Shown here piece after piece: positions 25,382-35,086 of a stretch of 64,000 nt of DNA. The stretch's first letter is position 1, and each line of letters begins with the position of its first letter. Below the pieces are notes generated by a model. The model was not told the origin of the DNA. It worked only from the letters and a program-made list of their open reading frames with translations, and did not search any database. The position numbers and the translations under genes were made by a program. The stretch comes from Limnobaculum zhutongyuii (lineage in GTDB: Bacteria > Pseudomonadota > Gammaproteobacteria > Enterobacterales > Enterobacteriaceae): positions 3,410,001 through 3,474,000 of the forward strand of contig NZ_CP034752.1 in assembly GCF_004295645.1 (NCBI RefSeq), in the 5' to 3' direction.

Positions 25382-26348
25382 GCTAAAAAAACAACTTCCA
25401 TCGTTAATTAATCAACGCCCCATTTGCGTGATTGGTGCCGCGGTGATTGATGTGATTGCCGATGCTTATTCACTGCCCCATCGAGGCAGTGATATTGAGC
25501 TGCACCAGCAGGGAGTTAATGTAGGTGGTTGTGCGCTGAATATTGCCATCACATTGCATCGATTAGGGCTATCTTCCCTTAATGCATTGCCGATGGGGCA
25601 AGGCATCTGGGCCGATATTATCCGTAAAACCCTGAAGGAAAAAGGTATCGTTTCCGCACTGGAAACCGACAAAGGCGATAACGGCTGGTGCCTGGCATTA
25701 GTCGAACCCGACGGTGAACGTACCTTCCTTTCTGTCAGCGGTGTGGAAAACCAATGGGACAGCGAGACCCTGAGAAGTCTTAAACTGCAACCGGATACCC
25801 TGATCTATCTCTCTGGCTACCAGTTAGCCTCTGCCACCGGTGAAGTCCTGATTGACTGGCTGGAGTCATTAGAAAGCAGCACTCAGCTGTTTATCGATTT
25901 TGGCCCACGTATTGAAGATATATCAGAACAGCAATTAGCTCGTTTGATGGCCCTCAAGCCAATGGTCTCTCTCAACCGTCAGGAAGCCGAGCTAATGGAC
26001 GCCAGAATATCCGGTCATACCTCTGCTCTGAGTGCCGAAACGCTGGCAGATGATTGGTACAGCCGCTACGGCTGCCCACTGATTATTCGGGTAGATAAAG
26101 AAGGCGCCTGTTATCACGACGGTAAACAAAAAGGCTGGGTCAAACCGTTCCCTGCTCAGGTGGTCGACACCATCGGCGCCGGTGACAGCCACGCCGGCGG
26201 CGTCCTCGCCGCCCTCTCCTCCGGCTGGCCACTGGCTGATGCGGTAACCCTGGGAAACGCCGTCGCCTCCTACGTCGTCAGCCACCGCGGCGGCGACTGC
26301 GCGCCATCGGTAGCTGAGTTATCGGAATATCTTAGACAATACACTTAA
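25368..26348 (+). CDS. yegV: PfkB-family sugar/nucleoside kinase, YegV-like
   Basis: About 326 aa ribokinase-type kinase. The N-terminal part has GSDIELHQQGVNVGGCALNIA; the catalytic and anion-hole motif VVDTIGAGDSHAGGVLAAL is near the C-terminus with the base Asp in GAGD. I chose the ATG at 25368 (MNAAELKKQL), preceded by AGAGAGG; the frame opens at a TTG at 25335. It overlaps yegU by 14 bp. In the pathway it probably phosphorylates the sugar or nucleoside freed by YegU. Confidence 0.9.
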   Translation: MNAAELKKQLPSLINQRPICVIGAAVIDVIADAYSLPHRGSDIELHQQGVNVGGCALNIAITLHRLGLSSLNALPMGQGIWADIIRKTLKEKGIVSALETDKGDNGWCLALVEPDGERTFLSVSGVENQWDSETLRSLKLQPDTLIYLSGYQLASATGEVLIDWLESLESSTQLFIDFGPRIEDISEQQLARLMALKPMVSLNRQEAELMDARISGHTSALSAETLADDWYSRYGCPLIIRVDKEGACYHDGKQKGWVKPFPAQVVDTIGAGDSHAGGVLAALSSGWPLADAVTLGNAVASYVVSHRGGDCAPSVAELSEYLRQYT

Positions 26349-26440
26349 ATCTTTGACCTTCAGCCCTCGTTCTTTGGTTATTGGACCTTGCCCTTCCCAA
26401 AGAGCACTGGAATTCAGCCGACAACTGAGAGAGGGAGAAC

Positions 26441-26594
26441 GCCCAACAGGGATGTTGGGCGAGGCATGGCTTCGTCTGGAACGAATCCATGCCGGTGCGT
26501 AAGCCCGAACGAAGGCGGAGGGAAGTCGCCTAAGCGACCTGAATTCGTGTGCGAAAGCGCGGGATTGTTAAGGAGGCTCGCCAGCCCCCTTGAC
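26441..26594. repeat. Four-stem structured element, copy 2
   Basis: Stems: GCCCAAC (26441-26447) / GTTGGGC (26454-26460); GGCATGG plus TTCGT (26463-26475) / ACGAA plus CCATGCC (26481-26493); ACGAA (26509-26513) / TTCGT (26544-26548) enclosing GTCGC (26525-26529) / GCGAC (26534-26538); GTTAAGGAGGCT (26567-26578) / AGCCCCCTTGAC (26583-26594), 10 of 12. Linkers match copy 1 at 21356-21532 while stem bases differ. It sits between the convergent ends of yegV and yegW. The rest of the 316-bp gap has nothing recognised. Confidence 0.7.
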
Positions 26595-26664
26595 TCGGCC
26601 ACATGCACCGCCGCCAATTCAAACACAACACTATTGGTGGACGAAACCTTCTCAGTACTAAGAA

Positions 26665-27411
26665 TTACTCTTCCGAAACAAAAACATACATATCACTACG
26701 ACACAAATTAACACTATACTCAATCAGTCGATTCAAATGATCAAACACCACCTGCTTAATCACCAACACCGGTACCGCACCATCCAGCTTAATATGTGAC
26801 TGAAACTCAACGTCCGGCATACGGGCACTGACTTTGCTTTTGGTTCGCTGAGGAATAATGTTCTGACTGCGGAAGTAGTCATACAGCGACATACCGATAT
26901 CATCGGCATTTTTTATCAACTCGACCGGAACATAGGACTCTTCAATAGAAACCGGGTCATCATCCACATAACGAATTCGCTTAAGCATAAATACCTGACT
27001 GTTAACCGGAATTTTCAGCTGTTCGGCTACTTCATCAGAACAATTCACAATGCTCTTGTTAACCCACAGAGTATTTGGTTTTTTTCCCCGCAGTTCTACC
27101 TGCTGAGAGAAACCTTTGGCTTCTTTTAATGAGTATTCAAACTTATCGTTGATTTGGGTACCGAATCCGCGGGAACGGATAACCACCCCCTGCTCATCCA
27201 GCATCTCCATGGCTTTGCGTACGGTAATTCGCGACACCCCGGTTAACTGGCTTAAGTCACGTTCTCCCGGTAAAATATTGCCCGGCGGTAATACGCCAGT
27301 ACGCACAGCCATTTTGACCGTTTCTGCAAACTTCAGGTATAGCGGTGTATTATCTGGCTCTGCAATACGCTCACAGAGTTGTTTAATCAGCGTCGAGTGT
27401 GTGTCATTCAT
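26665..27411 (-). CDS. yegW: GntR/HutC-family regulator, YegW-like
   Basis: 248-aa repressor-type protein: winged helix at about 25-95 (PGERDLSQLTGVSRITVRKAMEMLDEQGVV) and a UTRA ligand-binding domain (about 105-245). Position next to yegTUV, convergent with yegV, matches E. coli yegW, so it most likely controls yegTUV in response to the transported compound. Inference from context; the operator was not identified. Confidence 0.9.
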   Translation of the reverse strand: MNDTHSTLIKQLCERIAEPDNTPLYLKFAETVKMAVRTGVLPPGNILPGERDLSQLTGVSRITVRKAMEMLDEQGVVIRSRGFGTQINDKFEYSLKEAKGFSQQVELRGKKPNTLWVNKSIVNCSDEVAEQLKIPVNSQVFMLKRIRYVDDDPVSIEESYVPVELIKNADDIGMSLYDYFRSQNIIPQRTKSKVSARMPDVEFQSHIKLDGAVPVLVIKQVVFDHLNRLIEYSVNLCRSDMYVFVSEE

Positions 27412-27606
27412 CTCAGTCAGCCCACAGTAAGCAATTGAAAAATCATAAATTACTATTTTTTCAGTTGAAGTAACCCCATTATACCCACTCTGGCTTTATC
27501 GGCATGCTTTTATTCATCGCCTCACCCGGATTGAGAAAATCGTTTCATCGTGTTATTTCTGTCAGCCTATTGGATGATTGTCAGGGAACGCTATGGAACT
27601 GGATGC

Positions 27607-28458
27607 ATGAATACGCTTACCGCAACACTTACCAAATACCTGCTCTTCCCTTACCGTCAACCGGATAAAGCCGCGTTAAATCGCTATCTGCAAAACAAAA
27701 CTATTTTGATTACCGGTGCCAGCTATGGCATCGGTGAAGCAGTGGCAGAGATGCTGGCGGACTGTCAGATTCGGTTAATTCTGGTTGCCCGCACCGCAGA
27801 AAAGCTACAGCAAATTCAGCAACGGTTGGCATCCAAATCCGTTGACTGTCATATTTTTGCCTGCGATCTGACCAATGAAGAACAATGCTCCGAACTGCTC
27901 AATCAATTACAACAGTTGGGCGATATCGATATTTTTATTAACAATGCGGGGAAATCTATCTGCCGTCCACTGATGGATTCACTGGACAGGCTACATGATT
28001 TTCAACGCACTATCCGCCTGAATTATCTTGCTCCGGTTCAGCTTTGCCTCGGTTTGATCCCTCTGCTGAAGAAAACTCGGGGGCAAATTGTCAATGTATC
28101 AGCCCTGAATGTGCTACTGGCACCAACCCCTTACTGGGCCGCTTATCAGGCCTCAAAAACCGCATTTGATCAGTGGCTACGCTGTGCGGAACCGGAATTG
28201 AAACTGGCAAAGATAGCGGTCTCTTCCATTTATTTTCCGCTGGTTAACACCCGCATGATCGCACCGGTTTATGCTGATAAACCGGTGCCTGCACTGTCAG
28301 TTGAGCAAGCGGTAGAAATTATCTGCCGGACTCTGCTCACTCGCAAATCCTGTATTCGCCCCTGGTGGAGTCTGTTGGCTCAACTGGCCTCAGTGACCTT
28401 CCATCAGCTATGGGCTGGCTGCTGTCGTTACTATTTAAAGCGTAAATCTGATGAATAA
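27607..28458 (+). CDS. Short-chain dehydrogenase/reductase paired with acyl-CoA ligase
   Basis: About 283 aa from the ATG at 27607 (MNTLTATLTKYLLFPY); the frame opens at 27550. NAD(P) site TGASYGIGEAVAEML, structural NNAG (FINNAGKS), Ser in NVSALN and the YxxxK pair in AAYQASKTAF, so the catalytic set is complete. It has extra N- and C-terminal segments rich in Leu, Trp and aromatic residues (WWSLLAQLASVTFHQLWAG) that may associate with membrane. It overlaps the next gene by 8 bp, so both act together, perhaps on a fatty acyl substrate. No E. coli counterpart comes to mind. Confidence 0.8.
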   Translation: MNTLTATLTKYLLFPYRQPDKAALNRYLQNKTILITGASYGIGEAVAEMLADCQIRLILVARTAEKLQQIQQRLASKSVDCHIFACDLTNEEQCSELLNQLQQLGDIDIFINNAGKSICRPLMDSLDRLHDFQRTIRLNYLAPVQLCLGLIPLLKKTRGQIVNVSALNVLLAPTPYWAAYQASKTAFDQWLRCAEPELKLAKIAVSSIYFPLVNTRMIAPVYADKPVPALSVEQAVEIICRTLLTRKSCIRPWWSLLAQLASVTFHQLWAGCCRYYLKRKSDE

Positions 28459-29989
28459 GTTTAAATTACTGCGTAATACCGGTTTATTATCGTTTAAAGG
28501 TATATCCGCGCTGATAGCCTCAATCAGAACTAACGGTATTAGTTTGATGGCGCTATCAGGCTATAGCGCCCAACGTTACCCCGAACGCAGAGCGGTTCAG
28601 GATGAAAATCAATCGTTAAGCTATCAACAGCTGTACCAACAGTCCCGGGCGGTAGCCGGTTTACTGATGACACAACATCAGGTTGCGTCGGGTCGGCAGG
28701 TGGCGATTATTTGTCGTAATCATGCTTCTCTGCTTAAAACACTGTTTGCCAGCTCCGCTACCGGTGCAGATATTTGTTTAATTAACAGCGAAATCAGCTC
28801 TCAGCAGTTAGCCGCATTGATTCATCGGCGTCAGTTTCATTTAATTATTCACGACCCTGAACTGTTTCCTGTCATTCAACAGGCGGGCTATCATGGGCAA
28901 TGCTTACCCGTCAGCCATCATTCAGCGCCATCCATTGAGTCCTATAGCCAAATGTCCGTCAGACCGATGGGCAAAATCACTTATGGTCCGGGAAAAATTG
29001 TGGTACTGACCGGCGGCACCAGCGGTGAATTTAAATCAGCGGTGCGCAAGCCCTCACTGTTTGCCTTTATTAATCCATTGATGGCGCTATTGGATAAGTT
29101 AAAACTACATCAGTACCGCTCTTTATATATCGCTACGCCGATTTACCATGGCTTTGGTCTGGCAACACTCTGTATTGCCACCCTACTCGGTTCCACTATC
29201 TATCTGACTCGCCGTTTTGAAGCACAACAAGCGGCAGAGCTGATAAATCAGCAACAGATAGAAGTGGTCACGCTGGTTCCGTTGATGCTAAGCCGTATGC
29301 TACATCGCTATCCAACACGCTTAACATCGTTGCACTGTATTATTTCTGGCGGAGCGGCTCTGCCGCCAACGCTGGTGAGCGAAACGCAAACGCTACTGGG
29401 TAAACGGCTCTTTAACCTGTACGGCACGTCAGAAGCGGGGGTCTGTACCATCGCTACGCCAGACGATCTGGCCAGTGCAACGGACACCATTGGATTACCT
29501 ATTGATGGCTTAACGCTCTGTCTGCGCGATGTCTCCACGGGTCAGTTGATCACCGGTGATAACACCGTTGGCTTATTGCAGGTTCAATGTAGCTGGGCAG
29601 CTCAACAAACGGATGATTTGGTCACAACCGGTGATTTAGCCTTTCGCGACACCAATGGCTACTACTTCCTCAGCGGCCGGAGCGATGACATGATTGTTTC
29701 TGGAGGTGAGAATATCTATCCCATTGAGCTGGAAAAAGTTCTGGCTGAAAACCCGTTGGTCAGGGAGTGCGTAGTAATGGGTATTGAAGATAAGGAGTTT
29801 GGTCAGCGGTTAAAAGCATTTGTCGTTAGCCAATCTGACGGAGAGATTGATACTCAGGCGTTAATTCAGTGGCTAAAACCACGCGTTGCCCGCTACCAAA
29901 TGCCGGTCAGTATTGAGTTGATTGAGGAAATCCCACTAACAGCAGTAGGCAAACCTGATACCAGGAAACTAAATAACTTATCATGCTAA
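28451..29989 (+). CDS. AMP-forming acyl-CoA synthetase/ligase
   Basis: 512-aa adenylate-forming enzyme. P-loop VLTGGTSGEFKSAVRK (near residue 189; variant of TSGTTGxPKG), A5 motif LYGTSEAG, A7-A8 region TGDLAFRDTNGYYFLSGRSDDMIVSGGENIYP, and the C-terminal catalytic Lys in TAVGKPDTRK. It should activate a carboxylic acid as acyl-AMP and pass it to CoA or another thiol. Translationally coupled to the SDR before it. Substrate not predictable; an acyl or aryl acid is likely. Confidence 0.85.
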   Translation: MNKFKLLRNTGLLSFKGISALIASIRTNGISLMALSGYSAQRYPERRAVQDENQSLSYQQLYQQSRAVAGLLMTQHQVASGRQVAIICRNHASLLKTLFASSATGADICLINSEISSQQLAALIHRRQFHLIIHDPELFPVIQQAGYHGQCLPVSHHSAPSIESYSQMSVRPMGKITYGPGKIVVLTGGTSGEFKSAVRKPSLFAFINPLMALLDKLKLHQYRSLYIATPIYHGFGLATLCIATLLGSTIYLTRRFEAQQAAELINQQQIEVVTLVPLMLSRMLHRYPTRLTSLHCIISGGAALPPTLVSETQTLLGKRLFNLYGTSEAGVCTIATPDDLASATDTIGLPIDGLTLCLRDVSTGQLITGDNTVGLLQVQCSWAAQQTDDLVTTGDLAFRDTNGYYFLSGRSDDMIVSGGENIYPIELEKVLAENPLVRECVVMGIEDKEFGQRLKAFVVSQSDGEIDTQALIQWLKPRVARYQMPVSIELIEEIPLTAVGKPDTRKLNNLSC

Positions 29990-30109
29990 CAATTTACGAT
30001 AAAAACCGGCGATAACCATCAATAAAGCAGCAAAAGTATCAAACAGGCGTGATTGTCTGGTTTATGTCATAATGCCCTTCGATTTGCCTATTACAGAAGA
30101 GAAACTGGA

Positions 30110-31135
30110 TTGAAAACTGATTTATCCGCGATGGGTTTACGTACCCTGCTAATGCTGGCCTCAGTGGTAATTATTCTATCCGGTATCAAGGCAGCCTCCC
30201 AGATCGTGGTTCCCTTTTTGCTGGCACTTTTCCTGTCCATTGTTCTCTACCCTCTGGTACGAATAATGGCTCGCTGGCGTATACCGTCCGTACTTTCGGT
30301 ATTAATCATTATTGTTGCCATTGTGATAGGCATGTTTATGACCGCCAGCCTGTTGGGCTCTTCGCTGAATGAATTTACCCGTACCTTGCCTCAATATCGT
30401 GCGCCAATTAGCGAACACTTACGTACTTTTCAGGCCTACACCGCGCAGGTAAACATTCATATATCTAATGAAGAGCTGATGCAGTATTTCGATCCCAGTG
30501 CGCTGGTAGGTTTTATTACCCGTATGCTGTCCGGTTTTTCCGGCATGATGACCAATATCTTTTTACTGTTAATGACCGTGGTCTTTATGCTGCTGGAAGT
30601 TCAAACCCTTCCCGGCAAACTGGGGAAAGCGCTGAATAATCCACAGCAGGGAATGTTGGGAATTCAGGCCGCTCTGGATAGCATCAGCCGTTATATGACC
30701 ATCAAGACCGCCATCAGCCTTGCAACCGGGCTGGTCATTTGGTTATTCCTCTCCGTGCTTAATGTTAAATACGCCATGCTTTGGGGCGTGCTGGGCTTTT
30801 TGCTGAACTATATTCCTAATATTGGTTCCGTGATTGCAGCCGTTCCACCGGTGTTACAAACCCTGCTGTTTAGTGGGCTATCCGATGCGCTGGTAGTGAC
30901 CGCCTGTTTTATCGTAGTGAATATTCTGATTGGTAATGTCATTGAGCCACGCGTTATGGGGCGAGGACTGGGCTTATCTACCTTAGTGGTTTTCCTCTCG
31001 TTAATATTTTGGGGCTGGCTATTAGGGCCTGTGGGAATGCTACTTTCCGTTCCCCTAACCATAGTGGCAAAAATCATGCTGGAAGCCACCCCGTCAGGAC
31101 AACGGCTGGCGATTATGCTGGGAGATGGTAAGTAA
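30110..31135 (+). CDS. tqsA: AI-2E family transporter TqsA
   Basis: About 341 aa, 7-8 membrane helices; E. coli TqsA exports autoinducer-2. The segments FTRTLPQYRAPI, LNYIPNIGSV and the near-invariant IEPRVMGRGLGLSTLVVFLS are as in TqsA. The start is probably the TTG at 30110 (KTDLSAMGLRTLLML aligns with the E. coli N-terminus); the frame opens at 30053 and an ATG lies at 30131. Single gene. Confidence 0.88.
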   Translation: MKTDLSAMGLRTLLMLASVVIILSGIKAASQIVVPFLLALFLSIVLYPLVRIMARWRIPSVLSVLIIIVAIVIGMFMTASLLGSSLNEFTRTLPQYRAPISEHLRTFQAYTAQVNIHISNEELMQYFDPSALVGFITRMLSGFSGMMTNIFLLLMTVVFMLLEVQTLPGKLGKALNNPQQGMLGIQAALDSISRYMTIKTAISLATGLVIWLFLSVLNVKYAMLWGVLGFLLNYIPNIGSVIAAVPPVLQTLLFSGLSDALVVTACFIVVNILIGNVIEPRVMGRGLGLSTLVVFLSLIFWGWLLGPVGMLLSVPLTIVAKIMLEATPSGQRLAIMLGDGK

Positions 31136-31392
31136 ACACTCACCTGTCATTGCCCCATTAAACATGCGTCGGGCCCAACCCGGCGCCTCACCTTTCATTA
31201 CCACCGGCACTCAATATTGTTCCTGATTACCGTGGCTCACTCTCTTCGCCTATCCCATTAATAGCCCCACCGATCTTTACAAATGTTAACCAAATGTTGT
31301 GAAATATTTGTGTTATCTTTAATACAACCAAGCAGCACTTCAAAAATAACGACTGGCAGATGCCAGCAATATCGGTCATTAATGGAGGAGCT

Positions 31393-34068
31393 ATGTCATC
31401 TGATCTACGTCAACAGAGCCTTGACACCCTAACGGTCGGCCAACAGAAATATCACTATTACAGCCTGTCAAAAGCCGCCACTCAGCTAGGCAATATCGAA
31501 CGCCTGCCTAAATCTCTTAAAGTTTTATTAGAAAATCTGCTGCGCTTTATCGACGGCGACACGGTACAGGAAGCCGATCTGGCTGAACTGGTTAAGTGGC
31601 TGGAAAGCGGTCATGCGGATCGTGAAATCGCCTATCGTCCGGCGCGAGTATTAATGCAGGATTTTACCGGCGTTCCGGCCATTGTCGATCTGGCCGCCAT
31701 GCGGGAAGCCGTTCACCGGCTTGGAGGAGATGCCAGTAAAGTCAATCCTCTCTCGCCCGCCGACCTGGTCATTGACCACTCGGTCACCGTGGATGATTAC
31801 GCTAATGCACAAGCTTTTACCACCAACGTGATGCTGGAAATGCAGCGCAACCACGAGCGATATGCCTTCCTGCGTTGGGGACAAAAAGCCTTCAGTCGAT
31901 TCCGTGTGGTACCACCGGGAACCGGAATTTGTCATCAGGTCAACCTCGAGTATTTAGGGCAAACCGTCTGGCAGGAACAGCAGGATGACAAACTGATGGT
32001 CTATCCGGATACGTTGGTAGGTACTGACTCCCATACCACCATGATTAACGGACTGGGCATTCTGGGCTGGGGCGTTGGCGGTATTGAAGCTGAAGCCGCC
32101 ATGCTGGGCCAGCCAGTTTCAATGCTAATCCCCGATGTGGTTGGTTTCAAAATGACCGGACAACTACGGGAGGGCATTACCGCTACCGACCTGGTATTGA
32201 CCGTAACCCAAATGCTGCGCCAGCATGGTGTAGTGGGCAAATTTGTTGAGTTCTACGGCGATGGTCTGGCTCGTCTGACGCTGGCGGATCGTGCCACCAT
32301 CGGGAATATGTCACCGGAATTTGGTGCGACCTGCGGTTTCTTCCCGGTTGATGAAGAGACGCTGCGTTATATGCGCTTGTCTGGCCGCGCGGAACAGCAA
32401 ATTGCACTGGTTGAAGCCTACTGTAAAGCGCAGGGACTATGGCGTTATCCCGGTGATGAACCCATATTTACCAGCACCCTGTCGCTGGATTTATCCACGG
32501 TAGAAGCCAGTCTGGCGGGTCCTAAACGCCCTCAGGACCGTGTCACATTGGGCAATGTTAAACAGGCTTTTGAAGCCTACACTCAACTGGACACTACCGC
32601 GCGGACACCCCGTGTCGAGCAGGTGCCTGTCACTCTGGAAGAGAATAAGCACTTTGCTCTGAAACAGGGAGCGGTAGCTATCGCCGCTATCACATCCTGT
32701 ACTAACACATCCAACCCCGGTGTGATGCTGGCAGCCGGGCTTCTGGCTAAAAAAGCCGTGGAGAAAGGCTTACAGCGTCAGCCATGTGTTAAATCTTCAC
32801 TGGCACCTGGTTCTAAAGTGGTTACTGACTATTTGAATGCCGCCGGGTTAACCCCCTACCTGGAAACTCTGGGATTCAACCTGGTTGGCTATGGTTGTAC
32901 CACCTGCATTGGTAACTCCGGTCCGTTGCTGGCACCAATTGAAGAGGCTATCAAACAAGGGGACTTAACCGTTGGAGCCGTACTCTCCGGTAACCGTAAC
33001 TTTGAAGGCCGGATTCATCCACTGGTAAAAACGAACTGGCTGGCCTCACCTCCGCTGGTCGTCGCTTATGCGCTGGCGGGGAATATGAACATTGATTTAT
33101 CTCAGGATCCGCTGGGGCATGATAAGCAGGGAAATCCCGTTTATCTGAAAGATATTTGGCCTTCTTCTCATGAAATCGCTCAGGCGGTTGAAGGCGTTAC
33201 CGCAGCCATGTACCGCAAAGAGTATGCGGAAGTATTTGATGGTGACGAAGAGTGGCAATCCATCAAAATTGAAGCATCACAAACCTATCACTGGCAGGAA
33301 GATTCCACCTATATCCGCCATCCTCCTTTCTTTACTACCATGCAGGCTCAACCAGAAGCGGTACAGGATATTCATGATGCCCGTATTCTGGCACTGCTGG
33401 GGGATTCCGTCACCACAGACCATATTTCTCCGGCCGGCAATATTAAGGCCAATAGTCCGGCGGGAATCTATCTCAACAATCATGGTATCGAAGCTAAAGA
33501 TTTTAACTCTTATGGCTCGCGCAGGGGTAATCACGAAGTGATGATGCGCGGTACCTTTGCCAATATCCGTATTCGTAACGAAATGGTGCCTGGTGTTGAA
33601 GGTGGCTTTACCCGTTATGTTCCAACTAAAGAGACCCTGCCCATTTATGATGCCGCAATGCGTTACCAGCAAGACAAGGTACCGCTGGCGGTTATCGTCG
33701 GTAAAGAGTATGGCTCTGGCTCCAGTCGCGACTGGGCAGCAAAAGGACCGATGCTGCTGGGCGTCCGCGTAGTGATTGCCGAATCGTTTGAACGTATCCA
33801 CCGTTCTAATCTGATTGGTATGGGTATTTTACCGCTGGAGTTCGCACCGGGAGTCACTCGCAAATCGCTTGGTTTAACCGGTGATGAAACCATTACCGTT
33901 ACCGGTTTAGCTACCCTGCAACCGGGGCAAACCGTCACTGTGGTTATCACACATGCCGATGGTCACCATGACATCATCAATACCCGCTGCCGTATTGATA
34001 CCGGTAATGAACTGACCTATTACCAAAACGGCGGGATTTTGCATTATGTCATTAGGAAAATGCTGTAA
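31393..34068 (+). CDS. acnA: Aconitate hydratase A
   Basis: Interconverts citrate and isocitrate in the TCA cycle; stress-type iron-sulfur aconitase. 891 aa, the E. coli length. Start at 31393 (MSSDLRQQSLDT), preceded by GGAGGAG; the frame opens at 31360. Cluster ligands are seen in ITSCTNTSNPG and GYGCTTCIGNSG; the swivel domain contains EYGSGSSRDWAAKGP. Single gene with a perfect hairpin 15 bp downstream. Confidence 0.97.
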   Translation: MSSDLRQQSLDTLTVGQQKYHYYSLSKAATQLGNIERLPKSLKVLLENLLRFIDGDTVQEADLAELVKWLESGHADREIAYRPARVLMQDFTGVPAIVDLAAMREAVHRLGGDASKVNPLSPADLVIDHSVTVDDYANAQAFTTNVMLEMQRNHERYAFLRWGQKAFSRFRVVPPGTGICHQVNLEYLGQTVWQEQQDDKLMVYPDTLVGTDSHTTMINGLGILGWGVGGIEAEAAMLGQPVSMLIPDVVGFKMTGQLREGITATDLVLTVTQMLRQHGVVGKFVEFYGDGLARLTLADRATIGNMSPEFGATCGFFPVDEETLRYMRLSGRAEQQIALVEAYCKAQGLWRYPGDEPIFTSTLSLDLSTVEASLAGPKRPQDRVTLGNVKQAFEAYTQLDTTARTPRVEQVPVTLEENKHFALKQGAVAIAAITSCTNTSNPGVMLAAGLLAKKAVEKGLQRQPCVKSSLAPGSKVVTDYLNAAGLTPYLETLGFNLVGYGCTTCIGNSGPLLAPIEEAIKQGDLTVGAVLSGNRNFEGRIHPLVKTNWLASPPLVVAYALAGNMNIDLSQDPLGHDKQGNPVYLKDIWPSSHEIAQAVEGVTAAMYRKEYAEVFDGDEEWQSIKIEASQTYHWQEDSTYIRHPPFFTTMQAQPEAVQDIHDARILALLGDSVTTDHISPAGNIKANSPAGIYLNNHGIEAKDFNSYGSRRGNHEVMMRGTFANIRIRNEMVPGVEGGFTRYVPTKETLPIYDAAMRYQQDKVPLAVIVGKEYGSGSSRDWAAKGPMLLGVRVVIAESFERIHRSNLIGMGILPLEFAPGVTRKSLGLTGDETITVTGLATLQPGQTVTVVITHADGHHDIINTRCRIDTGNELTYYQNGGILHYVIRKML

Positions 34069-34082
34069 CCACAAAATCTGAA

Positions 34083-34118
34083 AGTACTACGAGCAACATC
34101 CATGCTGCTCGTAGTACT
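34083..34118 (+). terminator. 13-bp perfect stem-loop after acnA
   Basis: AGTACTACGAGCA pairs with TGCTCGTAGTACT around a 10-base loop. No T-run follows, so termination efficiency is uncertain. Confidence 0.6.
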
Positions 34119-34145
34119 GACAAACCGAATAAATTAGTGACAATG

Positions 34146-34389
34146 TATATTCCGACCGTAATAACACGGTGCTTATATCTGCACCGGGAACGGTCGGTAA
34201 ACAATCTGTACTCAGCTACAGAGCTCGCCGGACCAATATCAGCGCTGGCCCGAAGGGTGAAACACCGCAAGGTGTTTCATAACTGCCCCTAACCCGGCCA
34301 GGCCTAGCGCACTCCACAGCCAGGTGTAACGGTCTTCCGGCCGAGTACATAGGTGATATGTGCAATACCGTATTTACGGTCGGAATATA
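34146..34389. repeat. Dispersed repeat, copy B (two units head to head)
   Basis: A 244-bp block bounded by a perfect 16-bp inverted repeat TATATTCCGACCGTAA (34146-34161, complement at 34374-34389). The right half, read on the minus strand, aligns closely with copy A at 21011. An internal hairpin TGAAACACC-GCAA-GGTGTTTCA (about 34254-34275) takes the place of the TTGGC/GCCAA hairpin of copies A and D. Confidence 0.8.
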
Positions 34390-34580
34390 CGCGGACGCTG
34401 ATTGATTAAATTCACCAAATCTCCAATAACCACCACGCTTTAAAGTCAATTAAATTCAAAAAAATCCTACTTATAAATTTCCATTTTTTATCAATCACTA
34501 AATAAAACAACAAAACAGCCACATTACAGACAGCACCGGCACAGCAGGCTGATTTTACTGAAATAGCGTAATCATAATTT

Positions 34581-34595
34581 TGAAACGATGTTTCA
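34581..34595. promoter_or_regulatory. KdgR operator
   Basis: TGAAACGATGTTTCA is a perfect palindrome with the TGAAAC/GTTTCA arms of KdgR boxes in pectin-degrading enterobacteria. It lies upstream of kdgT, a known KdgR target. Confidence 0.8.
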
Positions 34596-34619
34596 TATTT
34601 ACAAACAAAATATAATTTG

Positions 34620-34635
34620 TATGACTCAGATCACA
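34620..34635. promoter_or_regulatory. CRP-type site upstream of kdgT
   Basis: TATGACTCAGATCACA: one mismatch from TGTGA-N6-TCACA, 25 bp after the KdgR box. Confidence 0.6.
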
Positions 34636-35086
34636 GCTAACCACCATCATAATTAGCTAGGATTGCACCAACTAAAACAGAGCTGCGAAACGGAACCAGA
34701 ACAAATAAAAAAACAATAAATCATTAATTATCAATAATATGATTTATTTTGAAAATTAAATATCGCAGAAACCGTTAAAGAATTTCATTAACTTTTAATT
34801 ATTGGAACCAACAACGCCATAAGGAGCCAACTACTCTTAACCAGAATCTATTAACTAATAGCAAAGATAAATCAGGCAGATATAAACCCTGACTAAAACA
34901 GGGATATTTTTCTGAACTTGTCTTAAAAGAGCAGTCGCAACTACTTAAATTAATAACATCAAGCTACACAATAATTGATACTGTCGTTATTGCGTGGTCA
35001 CAGGATACTTTTTGGTTTATTCAGCAACGATATCAATCACACGCTTATCGTTATTGAAAATAACTTACTGACTAGGTGGAAATAAT

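Larger units (their letters stand above)
34390..35086. promoter_or_regulatory. kdgT control region
   Basis: About 700 bp of AT-rich DNA with a KdgR operator and a CRP-type site (listed separately), then a long leader to kdgT. AGGTGG precedes the kdgT ATG. No ORF is recognised. Confidence 0.6.

Noticed and set aside
26388..26711. ORFs in the yegV-yegW gap
   Set aside because: They translate the four-stem element; stems explain the sequence better than coding.
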